Assembly (NCBI GenBank): GCA_030600865.1
Contig: JAUVUS010000015.1
Span: 1 to 13,803, forward strand
Reading direction: 5' to 3'
Length of the DNA stretch: 13,803 bases
DNA from: Bacteroidales bacterium
Lineage (GTDB): Bacteria > Bacteroidota > Bacteroidia > Bacteroidales > UBA12077
Shown: piece after piece, positions 1-5,628 of the stretch
Position numbering within the stretch: the first letter of the stretch is position 1
Layout of the letters: the number at the start of each line of letters is the position of its first letter
Program-made: the position numbers and the translations under genes
Notes under the pieces: generated by a model
The model's input: only the letters and a program-made list of their open reading frames with translations
Databases searched by the model: none
Told to the model about the DNA's origin: nothing

Positions 1-54
1 AAAGCGGCTTCTAACCAACCAAGTCATGAAATATGTATAACTAAAATTTGGATT

Positions 55-327
55 ATGCACTTATTTAATACGGCTATAGAAATCTCCGAATTTAATGGAT
101 ATTTAAACAGGGAGATTGTTTTAAAACTAAGAAATGGAGATACACTTAAAGGAGAAATTATAAAGGTACTCGAACAAGATTTTATCGAAACTAACAGAGC
201 AGATAATCCGAGATATAAAAAAATTCACGAATCACCAATCACTATTTTGTTTAGATTAAACAGTGATAATACAAAAGAAATGGTAGTAAAAGTTAAGGAT
301 ATACTACAATTTGAATTCATTTATTAA
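55..327 (+). CDS. Small Sm-like (beta-barrel) hypothetical protein, possibly 5'-partial
   Basis: A 90-residue protein of unknown function. Residues 16-46 (LNREIVLKLRNGDTLKGEII onward) follow the Sm1 pattern: a strand, a basic residue plus NG turn, a strand with KGEI, then a D-containing strand. The C-terminal half is two further predicted strands ending in hydrophobic ILQFEFIY. This suggests an Sm/LSm-like small barrel that could bind RNA or mediate protein contacts, but this is inference from pattern alone. The reading frame stays open upstream to the first base of the window (18 more codons), so the ATG at 55 may not be the true start and the gene could be the tail of a longer one. It is the only plus-strand gene at this end and converges on the OB-fold gene across a shared terminator. 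Real gene likely; function unsure. Confidence 0.55.
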   Translation: MHLFNTAIEISEFNGYLNREIVLKLRNGDTLKGEIIKVLEQDFIETNRADNPRYKKIHESPITILFRLNSDNTKEMVVKVKDILQFEFIY

Positions 328-379
328 TTGAATTGATAAAATTATTACGTTTCAGTAAACGAAGATGATGACTAAAATA

Positions 380-413
380 AAAAGGCTGCTTAATGTGTTT
401 GGAACAGCCTTTT
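380..413. terminator. Bidirectional intrinsic terminator between convergent genes
   Basis: Perfect 9-bp stem AAAAGGCTG (380-388) / CAGCCTTTT (405-413) with a 16-nt loop. It is followed by GTTTTCT on the plus strand and by an A/T-rich run on the minus strand. It sits between the stops of the convergent genes ending at 327 and 419, so it can serve both. Confidence 0.8.
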
Positions 414-418
414 GTTTT

Positions 419-676
419 CTACTTAGTAACCACAGCAATATGTTCAAGATATATGTAATTCCTTTTAAATGTAGCAAATTCCTCAATCTTTATCTTAGCA
501 TATACTTTCATCTCTTTACCTTTTTTACATTTCTTAAGCATTGAAAACTTATCCTCCAAGCAAAGAATGATTATATCTTCTCCTGTCATCTTTTCTCGAA
601 GAATGATATCCTTTTTCTTTGTTGAGTTACTCCAGTTATTTATGCTTTTTACTGTTCCTATAAATGATATATCCAT
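419..676 (-). CDS. DUF3127-like OB-fold protein (putative ssDNA-binding)
   Basis: An 85-residue protein. Its pattern (FIGTVKSI near residues 5-12, KKDIILRE at 21-28, IIILCLEDK at 35-43, KKGKEMKVYAKIKIEEF at 51-67, RNYIYLEHIAVV at 72-83) resembles the DUF3127 family of small OB-fold proteins common in Bacteroidota. These look like reduced single-strand DNA-binding proteins, with a strand carrying Lys residues, a turn with DK, the KKGxE...V strand and a closing RNxIYL strand. Family assignment is by eye. Its position beside a primase-helicase and an origin-like repeat array supports a role in handling single-stranded DNA during element replication. The start is the ATG at 676, with no Shine-Dalgarno, as is usual in this phylum. 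A TAnnTTTG box lies 47 bases upstream of it. Confidence 0.65.
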   Translation of the reverse strand: MDISFIGTVKSINNWSNSTKKKDIILREKMTGEDIIILCLEDKFSMLKKCKKGKEMKVYAKIKIEEFATFKRNYIYLEHIAVVTK

Positions 677-722
677 GATGTGTTTGTTTTTAAAAGTTAC
701 TAAACTGTTTTATTTGTTGGTT

Positions 723-730
723 CAAAGTTA
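723..730 (-). promoter_or_regulatory. Possible -7 box for the OB-fold gene
   Basis: Read on the minus strand this is TAACTTTG, an exact match to the Bacteroidota -7 box TAnnTTTG, 46 nt upstream of the ATG at 676. No good -33 TTTG is found at 19-22 nt, so confidence is low. Confidence 0.35.
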
Positions 731-773
731 AGGTCTCGAACCGCCTCTTAAGGACTTTCCGTGGTTCGTTGGC

Positions 774-991
774 AGTTACCCTTTATAAAAATCCGCTCAT
801 CCGTTGCTCAGGCTGGGTTGGGTAATCGGGCAATGGCTTTTTCTTGTTTAATAATTTTGGTATATATCTACATACTTATACCTAACAAACAAAAAAAATA
901 AGAAAATAAGTTACCCAGTTACCTGACACCAAACAAGACACGGATCATCCGAGCCGCAAGCAGGGTAACTGATTAGTTACCCCTGTTACCC
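774..991. other. Iteron-like AGTTACCC repeat array with AT-rich core (putative origin)
   Basis: This is the main content of the gap 677-1001. Copies of the octamer lie at 774-781 (AGTTACCC), 909-916 (AGTTACCC) and 917-924 (AGTTACCT, directly abutting), 963-970 (inverted, GGGTAACT), 975-982 (AGTTACCC) and 984-991 (TGTTACCC). A degenerate inverted copy is at 819-826. The 963-982 pair forms an 8-bp hairpin with a 4-nt loop. Between the outer copies, 841-910 is about 80% A+T and contains GGTATA/TATACC arms at 859-864 and 877-882. Repeats plus an AT-rich unwinding stretch directly beside a replication protein gene are typical of iteron origins; an oriT or operator is the alternative. No gene is seen in the gap. 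Confidence 0.5.
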
Positions 992-1003
992 TACACCCAG
1001 CCT
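810..1003. repeat. Long-range inverted repeat flanking the repeat array
   Basis: AGGCTGGGT at 810-818 is the exact reverse complement of ACCCAGCCT at 995-1003. The match continues imperfectly inward with GGGTAAT (820-826) against GTTACCC (985-991). The right arm overlaps the primase stop codon. Arm separation is about 180 bp. Confidence 0.45.
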
Positions 1004-3296
1004 AGTCCACTTCAATCTCGGGAAAGTCGAAGTTGTCTTCATCTTCTCCTTGTTTGTCCTGCTCGGTATCTTCCTTTTTCAAATCTTCCGATTGAACGTA
1101 CCTTATTGCTGTCTCTTTGTATCCAACAACGTGCCCAAAAACATCGTAAACAGCATTATCTTCATCAATCTCTTCCACTTTCTTTTCCTGCTGTTCTCTC
1201 CATTTCTGGCGGTTTATCTCTTCCTGTGCGTGCTCAGATTCTGGTATCTCTTGAAGTGCGTAAACGTAACTGCCCTTTTTCTTTAACCTCAAAAAGTTGT
1301 TCTTTCTCAAAGCCCTACCCATGTTATTTTTTACATTATTGCTACATGTTAAACCGTTGGAGTGAGAAACGATATGTTCCATTATTCGGGTTGTATTCCA
1401 CAACAATGTAGCATCTTCCTTACTGCATTGTCTAAAGAAGTGTAGTAGTAAATCCTCTTCCATTGTCCTATTGACGAACTGTTCATTGTGGGCTTCTAAC
1501 TCTTTTTTATCTTCACCATCTATCCAGTATTTGACCCCATCTCTGAACATTTGAAGCAATTGAGAATAAACCATATCCATATTAACATTATGATTGTAAT
1601 CAATTTCTTTTGTCTCAAAAGCGAGCCAACGTCTCGATCCCGTTGTATCCCTAAATATCTGAGCCTCATTGACTGTAGCAACAAATGAACATCTATGCGG
1701 TAAATGATCAAAATAATAACCATATGGTTTCCTTAGCCTGATATCAGGAACGGTAATTAGGTTCTTCAATGCTCCAATTTCAGATTTATTAAGTGACTCA
1801 AATTCATCGAGATTGATAAGGAACGTCTCACTAACTTGGATTAGGGTGTCTTTATTATTTGGATTAACTGTACCATGGTAAACATACTTTTCCAACTGCT
1901 TCGGAATTAACTTATTTACCCAGCTCGTCTTACCAATCCCCTGACCGCCAATTAGAACCAAACATTGATGATTCACTACCTTATCAACTATAGCTGAGCC
2001 AACTAATCCAACAAGCCATCTTGTTCCAAATTTTCTCCACAGTTTATCATTGTCTGTCTTTACTGTTGAAAGTAAGTCACCAACATAATCTTTTCCATCC
2101 CATTTAGGTAGATTGTTGAAATAATCTAAAAATGGATGGTAAAGTGGTACAAGGTCAGATTCCAAGATTATTTTTAGTGTTTGTGGCGGTACTTTTGTGC
2201 TATTTTTCCATGAACCCCTAAACATTGAATAAAGATCTCTATTTTCCATTAGAGTAAATTCATTTGTTTCAGAGTTCAGTATTTCAGTCCTATTCAACAC
2301 AAGATTAAATCTAAATGTATGCCGATTTATAAATTCCTCTATTTTCTCAATATAAATCTGCTGTCTAGATTTCTTTTGCTCTTTCTCTTTCTTAATAACT
2401 GGTTTAATACCATTATTGTGACAATGCCAATAAAAAGTACCAAGCTTAACCTTGCTGGAACTGTAATCACCTAAGCACAAACTGTATTGCTTATCTGTAT
2501 TTTCTACTGAATAATTGGGACTGAATCTACTTATTCTATGAAAATACTGCCTTCCATCTTCACCAAAGCCAGCTAAAGAGAATCCAAGTTTAACCCAACT
2601 TTTATACTCTGAAGTTACGTCTACTTCTTTCTTCTCGATCTCAGCAATATAAAGTTTAACTTTAGCCTTAGCTTCATCTTCATCCTTAACTTCTTTTGGT
2701 AGATCTGCTTTATTTTCCACATGTATTCTCCTGGTATACGGCACTGGTTCTTTGTTAAGAAAAGCTGAATAAGTATGCCCTAAAAACATTTGCTGGATCT
2801 TGTTAAAAGAAGATTCATCCACCTTATAACCTAGTTTTCCAATATCTTCCTTCAATGCCTGCTGATGCTCCAGAAGATCATCTGCACTTTCAAGGAAAAC
2901 AAGCATGTGTACTCCTTGTAGGCTAGCAGAATATTCTATGTAAATTGCAGTATCCGCAAAATGATTCTTCATATCATTGAAACACTGCTCTGCTCTTTCC
3001 TTGCTTCCACAATCTAGATCTATATTTCCAATTGGCAATACTTCTACAATGTGTGATGCAGTTTTTCCTCCTACTACCTTATAAGATGGCATAATGCTTG
3101 AGAGCTTTTTCTTAAGCTTTTTGCGATCAGCAGCATCTGCTGTAGAAGCAATCTCTTCAACTAGCTTTTTGTGTTCCTTATCATTCATCTTTTTCTCTAA
3201 GTGAATGATTAGATTATTTGGTCGAGGTGTTCTCTGACCTAAACTTTCGAAGGTTGAAACTTCGATATCGTTTATTGGTTTTGATTTTTCACTCAT
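1002..3296 (-). CDS. Primase-helicase: BT4734-type N-domain, PriCT-2-like, VirE-type P-loop ATPase
   Basis: A 764-residue predicted replication protein. Residues 70-195 match the BT4734/VirE N-terminal domain and look like an archaeo-eukaryotic-type primase core: an acidic motif NIDLDC (91-96) and SLQGVH (125-130), which would supply the catalytic acids and the histidine. Residues 210-275 resemble the PriCT-2 primase C-terminal helical domain (YKSWVKLGFSLAGFGEDGRQ, 231-250). Residues 380-600 form the VirE/superfamily-3-like ATPase: Walker A GGQGIGKT (450-457), Walker B FLINLDEFE (492-500) and a likely sensor/arginine motif GSRRW (553-557). The C-terminal ~75 residues are highly charged (acidic tail EDEDNFDFPEIEVD). 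Such proteins are typical of Bacteroidota integrative elements and probably drive their autonomous replication. The ATG at 3296 has no Shine-Dalgarno. The origin-like array starts just past the stop. No clear intrinsic terminator follows; only the 963-984 hairpin, which lacks a T-run. Confidence 0.9.
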   Translation of the reverse strand: MSEKSKPINDIEVSTFESLGQRTPRPNNLIIHLEKKMNDKEHKKLVEEIASTADAADRKKLKKKLSSIMPSYKVVGGKTASHIVEVLPIGNIDLDCGSKERAEQCFNDMKNHFADTAIYIEYSASLQGVHMLVFLESADDLLEHQQALKEDIGKLGYKVDESSFNKIQQMFLGHTYSAFLNKEPVPYTRRIHVENKADLPKEVKDEDEAKAKVKLYIAEIEKKEVDVTSEYKSWVKLGFSLAGFGEDGRQYFHRISRFSPNYSVENTDKQYSLCLGDYSSSKVKLGTFYWHCHNNGIKPVIKKEKEQKKSRQQIYIEKIEEFINRHTFRFNLVLNRTEILNSETNEFTLMENRDLYSMFRGSWKNSTKVPPQTLKIILESDLVPLYHPFLDYFNNLPKWDGKDYVGDLLSTVKTDNDKLWRKFGTRWLVGLVGSAIVDKVVNHQCLVLIGGQGIGKTSWVNKLIPKQLEKYVYHGTVNPNNKDTLIQVSETFLINLDEFESLNKSEIGALKNLITVPDIRLRKPYGYYFDHLPHRCSFVATVNEAQIFRDTTGSRRWLAFETKEIDYNHNVNMDMVYSQLLQMFRDGVKYWIDGEDKKELEAHNEQFVNRTMEEDLLLHFFRQCSKEDATLLWNTTRIMEHIVSHSNGLTCSNNVKNNMGRALRKNNFLRLKKKGSYVYALQEIPESEHAQEEINRQKWREQQEKKVEEIDEDNAVYDVFGHVVGYKETAIRYVQSEDLKKEDTEQDKQGEDEDNFDFPEIEVD

Positions 3297-3493
3297 TGTT
3301 TTAAAATTTTAGATTAAACCTAATTTTAAAACCTTTGGCAAATGTGGGGGATTATCCCTTTTGTGAAACCTTAGAGAGAAAAATAAATATGTAAAAAGGT
3401 GTGCAATAAATAATTTAAGTTTTGATTATTATACCTGTTTAATACACTATTCCTCTGAAAGATTCATAATCCTGTTTCCAAAAGTTTTAATAA

Positions 3494-3521
3494 ATCCGGT
3501 GTGATGTTGAGCACACCGGAT
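3494..3521 (-). terminator. Intrinsic terminator of the 214-residue gene
   Basis: Perfect 10-bp stem ATCCGGTGTG (3494-3503) / CACACCGGAT (3512-3521) with an 8-nt loop, 12 nt past the stop codon at 3534. On the minus strand it is followed by TTATTAAAACTTTT. Confidence 0.8.
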
Positions 3522-3533
3522 CTATATTATTTA

Positions 3534-4178
3534 TCACATTTGTAATTCTTTAACACTATCCTCAAATTCTTGAGTGAGATCAAGATCACTATGGAATTCA
3601 AAATGACTAAAAAGCACATCAATAAAAGCTTCAACCGCTCGGTCGCTTTTTTCTTCTTGAATACTTTTAAACAATCTATTACACATCTCTATAGTTTTCT
3701 CTTCTCCATATTTAGGAAAGCAGAAAGCTAAGTTAATTGCCTCACTAATAATCATGCTTAAGTCTCCTATTTCAATGGCTTCTAGCTTCTTGTTTATTAA
3801 TTCCAATCCTTTTTCTAATGAATTGATAAGGATTGATTTTTTGTGTTTTGCAGAAAAAGGTTTACAATCTTCTTCTACCAACTTAATAGTATCTGCATCG
3901 TGATAAGTAGGAGAATAACAATCACACATATCCGATATTAATCCATGCTTTTCGAACATATATTTCCGCCAAGCATATAAATGGATAATTTCGTTTCCAT
4001 CCCTAGGAAAAACAACCTCTACTCCACGTTCGAGTTGGTCCTTTAGATGGTCTGGATTTGAAAAAAGATTAGGTCCATCATTGCATTCATCCATAAGAAT
4101 GTTATAACTCTTATCTCTTAAAAATGGATTCTTTTTTTCTAAAAAATCTATATAAAAAGTGTTAGTTTCTTTTACCAT
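3534..4178 (-). CDS. Hypothetical protein, 214 aa, cargo-type gene of the element
   Basis: Not recognised. The protein is acidic and apparently soluble: no signal peptide or membrane segment. The N-terminal third is mixed (NPFLRDKSYNILMDECNDGP, residues 17-36) with a central cysteine cluster DMCDCYSP (83-90). The rest is predicted helical (about 110-210), with LINKKLEAIEIGDLSMIISE (127-146) and a Phe/Asp-rich C-terminus. The DMCDC cluster could bind metal, but there are only two closely spaced cysteines. The gene stands alone, with its own terminator and a promoter-like element 76-113 bases upstream that is shared with the 85-residue gene next to it. Its place between the integration module and the primase is where integrative elements usually hold accessory genes. 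Function unknown; a defence or immunity role would be guesswork. Confidence 0.7.
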   Translation of the reverse strand: MVKETNTFYIDFLEKKNPFLRDKSYNILMDECNDGPNLFSNPDHLKDQLERGVEVVFPRDGNEIIHLYAWRKYMFEKHGLISDMCDCYSPTYHDADTIKLVEEDCKPFSAKHKKSILINSLEKGLELINKKLEAIEIGDLSMIISEAINLAFCFPKYGEEKTIEMCNRLFKSIQEEKSDRAVEAFIDVLFSHFEFHSDLDLTQEFEDSVKELQM

Positions 4179-4253
4179 ATTAGATAAGTTTTAAAAGATA
4201 AACTTTAATGCTTTAGCTAATTATATTCAGTTCCTCTTTGAAATGAAAGCATA

Positions 4254-4291
4254 TGTACAGGTATAATATCATTAACAAATATGTTAACTGA
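4254..4291 (-). promoter_or_regulatory. Twin regulatory element, copy A
   Basis: TGTACAGG (4254-4261), a 10-nt spacer, then TTAACAAATATGTTAACTGA (4272-4291). The second block is 17/20 identical to copy B at 4751-4770. It contains the palindrome TTAAC-N6-GTTAA. Read on the minus strand, CATATTTG (4276-4283) differs by one base from the -7 box TAnnTTTG. It lies about 76-113 nt upstream of the 214-residue gene. Confidence 0.5.
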
Positions 4292-4371
4292 TTCCGCAAT
4301 TGTTTGATGCAATTTCACCGGGTACTGATAATATTTTCACTTTTTGCATTATTAGTTCATCATTGATTTAT

Positions 4372-4396
4372 AAAAATGTGCTAATTTCTTCAGCAC
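4372..4396 (-). terminator. Intrinsic terminator of the 85-residue gene
   Basis: Stem GTGCT (4378-4382) / AGCAC (4392-4396) with a 9-nt loop. On the minus strand it is followed at once by ATTTTTATAAAT. It lies 17 nt past the stop at 4414. The stem is short, so termination may be partial. Confidence 0.6.
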
Positions 4397-4413
4397 GGTT
4401 AATTCTCTACTAA

Positions 4414-4671
4414 TTATTCTTCTATATTTTCTATTGGGTGAACTGTAATTTCTTCAAATATGGCTTCATCACCTTTGTAACTGATTTCATACTCTATTTG
4501 CTTACTTATCCATCCTACAAAAACAGACCATCTCGCAGGATAATTGAGTTTTTTATATTCTTCTGCCAGAAACATGATAGTCTCATTTCCACCTAATAGT
4601 GCATTAATAATTGCTAAGCTTAACAAGGCTTTTTCCTTGTGCTTTTCTAAAATTGATTTTTTAATATTCAT
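4414..4671 (-). CDS. Hypothetical protein, 85 aa, cargo-type gene of the element
   Basis: Not recognised. A small, mainly helical soluble protein: basic N-terminus (MNIKKSILEKHKEKALL), a hydrophobic stretch LLSLAIINALLGG (16-28) too short and interrupted for a confident membrane span, a middle part with two Trp residues (ARWSVFVGWISKQIEYEI, 46-63) and an acidic tail. The start at 4671 is ATG preceded by an A-rich leader and no Shine-Dalgarno. Like the 214-residue gene it is a separate transcription unit with its own terminator. It is preceded by copy B of a shared promoter-like element, so the two genes are probably expressed under the same control. An accessory role is inferred from context; it might be a toxin, antitoxin or regulator, but nothing in the sequence decides this. 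Confidence 0.6.
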   Translation of the reverse strand: MNIKKSILEKHKEKALLSLAIINALLGGNETIMFLAEEYKKLNYPARWSVFVGWISKQIEYEISYKGDEAIFEEITVHPIENIEE

Positions 4672-4681
4672 ATTCTTTTTT

Positions 4682-4723
4682 ATTGAATTATTATTTATGA
4701 ATTCCTAGCGCTAGTTATTCAAT
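4682..4723 (-). promoter_or_regulatory. Inverted repeats in the 5' leader of the 85-residue gene
   Basis: ATTGAAT (4682-4688) pairs with ATTCAAT (4717-4723) and encloses the perfect 10-bp palindrome CTAGCGCTAG (4705-4714). These lie between the start codon at 4671 and the putative promoter, so they could form a leader hairpin or a protein-binding site. Confidence 0.4.
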
Positions 4724-4734
4724 TTTCAATCACT

Positions 4735-4788
4735 TGTACAGGGTGATTTGTTAGCAAATATATTAGCTGAGATAGTATAAAATTCAAA
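4735..4788 (-). promoter_or_regulatory. Twin regulatory element, copy B, with promoter
   Basis: TGTACAGG (4735-4742), an 8-nt spacer and TTAGCAAATATATTAGCTGA (4751-4770). On the minus strand 4755-4762 reads TATATTTG, an exact Bacteroidota -7 box. TTTG at 4785-4788 lies 22 nt upstream, close to the usual 19-21 nt. It is the best promoter candidate for the 85-residue gene, with a leader of about 75 nt. Confidence 0.55.
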
Positions 4789-4790
4789 CG

Positions 4791-4931
4791 CTATAGTGTT
4801 TTCCGTGTAATGCTTGATAATGTATCTAACCCGCCGATGTCTTGTTTTGGTTTTTTATTCATTTGAAATATCAAGGAATAGAGCGGCGTTTTGCGGTATT
4901 TCACGCTTGGGACACTCTTGGAGTCGTGCAT
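4791..4931 (-). CDS. Possible small ORF, 46 aa, GC-richer than its surroundings
   Basis: A short open frame from ATG (4931) to TAG (4791) in the 421-base gap 4672-5092, otherwise without genes. It begins MHDSKSVPSVKYRKTPLYSL, continues with a lysine-rich IFQMNKKPKQDIGGLDTL and ends SSITRKTL. The 5' half has clearly higher GC than its neighbours, including GC-ending codons (GAC, TCC, AAG, CGC, ACG, CCG). AGGGAG lies directly against the ATG, closer than a working Shine-Dalgarno would normally be. The TGA 27 nt upstream closes the frame. It is not recognised. It may be a real small protein, a remnant of a mobile-element gene, or chance. It sits just upstream of promoter copy B. Confidence 0.3.
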   Translation of the reverse strand: MHDSKSVPSVKYRKTPLYSLIFQMNKKPKQDIGGLDTLSSITRKTL

Positions 4932-5034
4932 CTCCCTGTTAGACTGTGTCTTACATCAACAATATGATTATAAAGAATTATCTCTGTATTCTGTGTAAAT
5001 AAAAAGGAATTCCAAAAACTTAGGTCTTATATAC

Positions 5035-5069
5035 AAAAGGTTATTATCAAACAACGATAAGAACCTTTT
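5035..5069 (-). terminator. Intrinsic terminator of the excisionase-like gene
   Basis: Stem AAAAGGTT-A-TTATC (5035-5048) with GATAA-G-AACCTTTT (5056-5069): 13 pairs with one mismatch and a 7-nt loop. On the minus strand the stem ends in a T-run (TTTTGTATAT). It lies 23 nt past the stop at 5093. Confidence 0.8.
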
Positions 5070-5092
5070 CAAAAACTATAAATTCACAATTT

Positions 5093-5422
5093 TTAATATT
5101 TGCCTTTTAGAGCCTCCTTTGCTTGTTTATTTAAGTACTGATCAATATGCTCTCGTTTATAGCGTATTTTTTTATTCGTAAGAGGAACGAAACCTATCTC
5201 CCCACTTTTCCTTTTTTCTCTTAACCATCTCTCCCCAACACCTAATATTTTCATTACATCTTCTTCTGTGAAAAGCATGTCACTGTAATCTTTAACCATT
5301 AATTTTTCTACAAGCTCTTTAATGATTTTTAATTCAATTTTAATTTCGTTTTGTTCTTTCTTGTTTTTTTCGATGTCTTCACATGCATTTTGAAATTTTT
5401 CAAATAATACTTTAGTATCCAT
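5093..5422 (-). CDS. Excisionase-like HTH (HTH_17/MerR-type) DNA-binding protein
   Basis: A 109-residue protein with two parts. Residues 5-45 are Lys/Glu-rich heptad-like helix (KKEQNEIKIELKIIKELVEK), probably a dimerising coiled coil. Residues 51-97 are a winged helix of the excisionase/HTH_17 type: FTEEDVMKILGVGERWLREK (51-70), the wing with VPLTNKKIRYKR (79-90), then EHIDQYL. Proteins with this layout are very common in Bacteroidota integrative elements beside a tyrosine integrase. They act as recombination directionality factors or as transcription regulators of the excision operon. Here the gene is transcribed divergently from the XRE-type regulator across a 234-nt region full of inverted repeats. 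The ATG at 5422 has only an AT-rich leader, no Shine-Dalgarno. Excisionase role inferred; DNA binding fairly sure. Confidence 0.8.
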   Translation of the reverse strand: MDTKVLFEKFQNACEDIEKNKKEQNEIKIELKIIKELVEKLMVKDYSDMLFTEEDVMKILGVGERWLREKRKSGEIGFVPLTNKKIRYKREHIDQYLNKQAKEALKGKY

Positions 5423-5457
5423 AACACAAAATTTAAATTAGTAAAAATTCTTATCTT

Positions 5458-5523
5458 GTGCTCTGTCAGGACAGAACCCTGTGCGGAGCACTCAGGGGAT
5501 ATATCCATCCAAGTGCTGTCAGG
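5458..5523 (-). promoter_or_regulatory. Structured leader/inverted-repeat cluster upstream of the excisionase-like gene
   Basis: Nested symmetric elements are packed here: TCTGTC-AG-GACAGA (5462-5475), GTGCT (5458-5462) against AGCAC (5487-5491), AGCACT (5487-5492) against AGTGCT (5512-5517), the palindrome GGATATATCC (5497-5506), and a near-direct repeat GTGCTCTGTCAGG (5458-5470) / GTGCTGTCAGG (5513-5523). On the minus strand it is the leader of the excisionase-like gene. GC is higher than around it. It may be an RNA structure, an excisionase/integrase binding region, or both. Confidence 0.45.
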
Positions 5524-5550
5524 TCTCATTTGAAAAAACTTTACTAAAAA

Positions 5551-5560
5551 AGGCTGAAAC
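5551..5560. repeat. AGGCTGAAAC, copy shared with the integrase promoter region
   Basis: This exact 10-mer recurs at 7393-7402, next to the integrase promoter, where CTGAAAC is itself repeated 11 bp away. It is a candidate arm-type site for the integrase or a site for the excisionase-like protein. Confidence 0.35.
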
Positions 5561-5566
5561 GCCTAT

Positions 5567-5587
5567 ATTCTCTACAATACAGAGAAT
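5567..5587. promoter_or_regulatory. Inverted repeat, operator candidate
   Basis: Perfect 7-bp arms ATTCTCT (5567-5573) and AGAGAAT (5581-5587) with a 7-nt spacer, in the shared control region between the two divergent DNA-binding protein genes. Confidence 0.45.
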
Positions 5588-5603
5588 GTCTGTTTATATG
5601 CTT

Positions 5604-5628
5604 GACAATTTCCTTGTCTGTTAGACAA
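5604..5628 (+). promoter_or_regulatory. Phased operator half-sites upstream of the XRE-type regulator
   Basis: The half-site GACAA/TTGTC occurs three times at exactly 10-bp steps with alternating orientation: GACAA (5604-5608), TTGTC (5614-5618) and GACAA (5624-5628). The last two form the perfect palindrome TTGTCT-GTT-AGACAA (5614-5628). TTGACA at 5602-5607 overlaps the first. The array ends 28 nt before the ATG at 5657, so a repressor bound here could block transcription of its own gene. Confidence 0.6.

Noticed and set aside
963..984. Hairpin after the primase stop as an intrinsic terminator
   Set aside because: The stem is good but no T-run follows on the minus strand. It is better explained as two opposed copies of the repeat octamer.
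1050..1411. Plus-strand frames opposite the primase gene
   Set aside because: They lie wholly inside the strongly supported primase-helicase gene on the other strand, and their proteins are low-complexity antisense translations.
5329..5529. 66-codon minus-strand frame overlapping the excisionase-like gene
   Set aside because: It overlaps the start of the excisionase-like gene in another frame and its 5' part is the palindrome-rich leader. It could at most be a leader peptide, for which there is no support.
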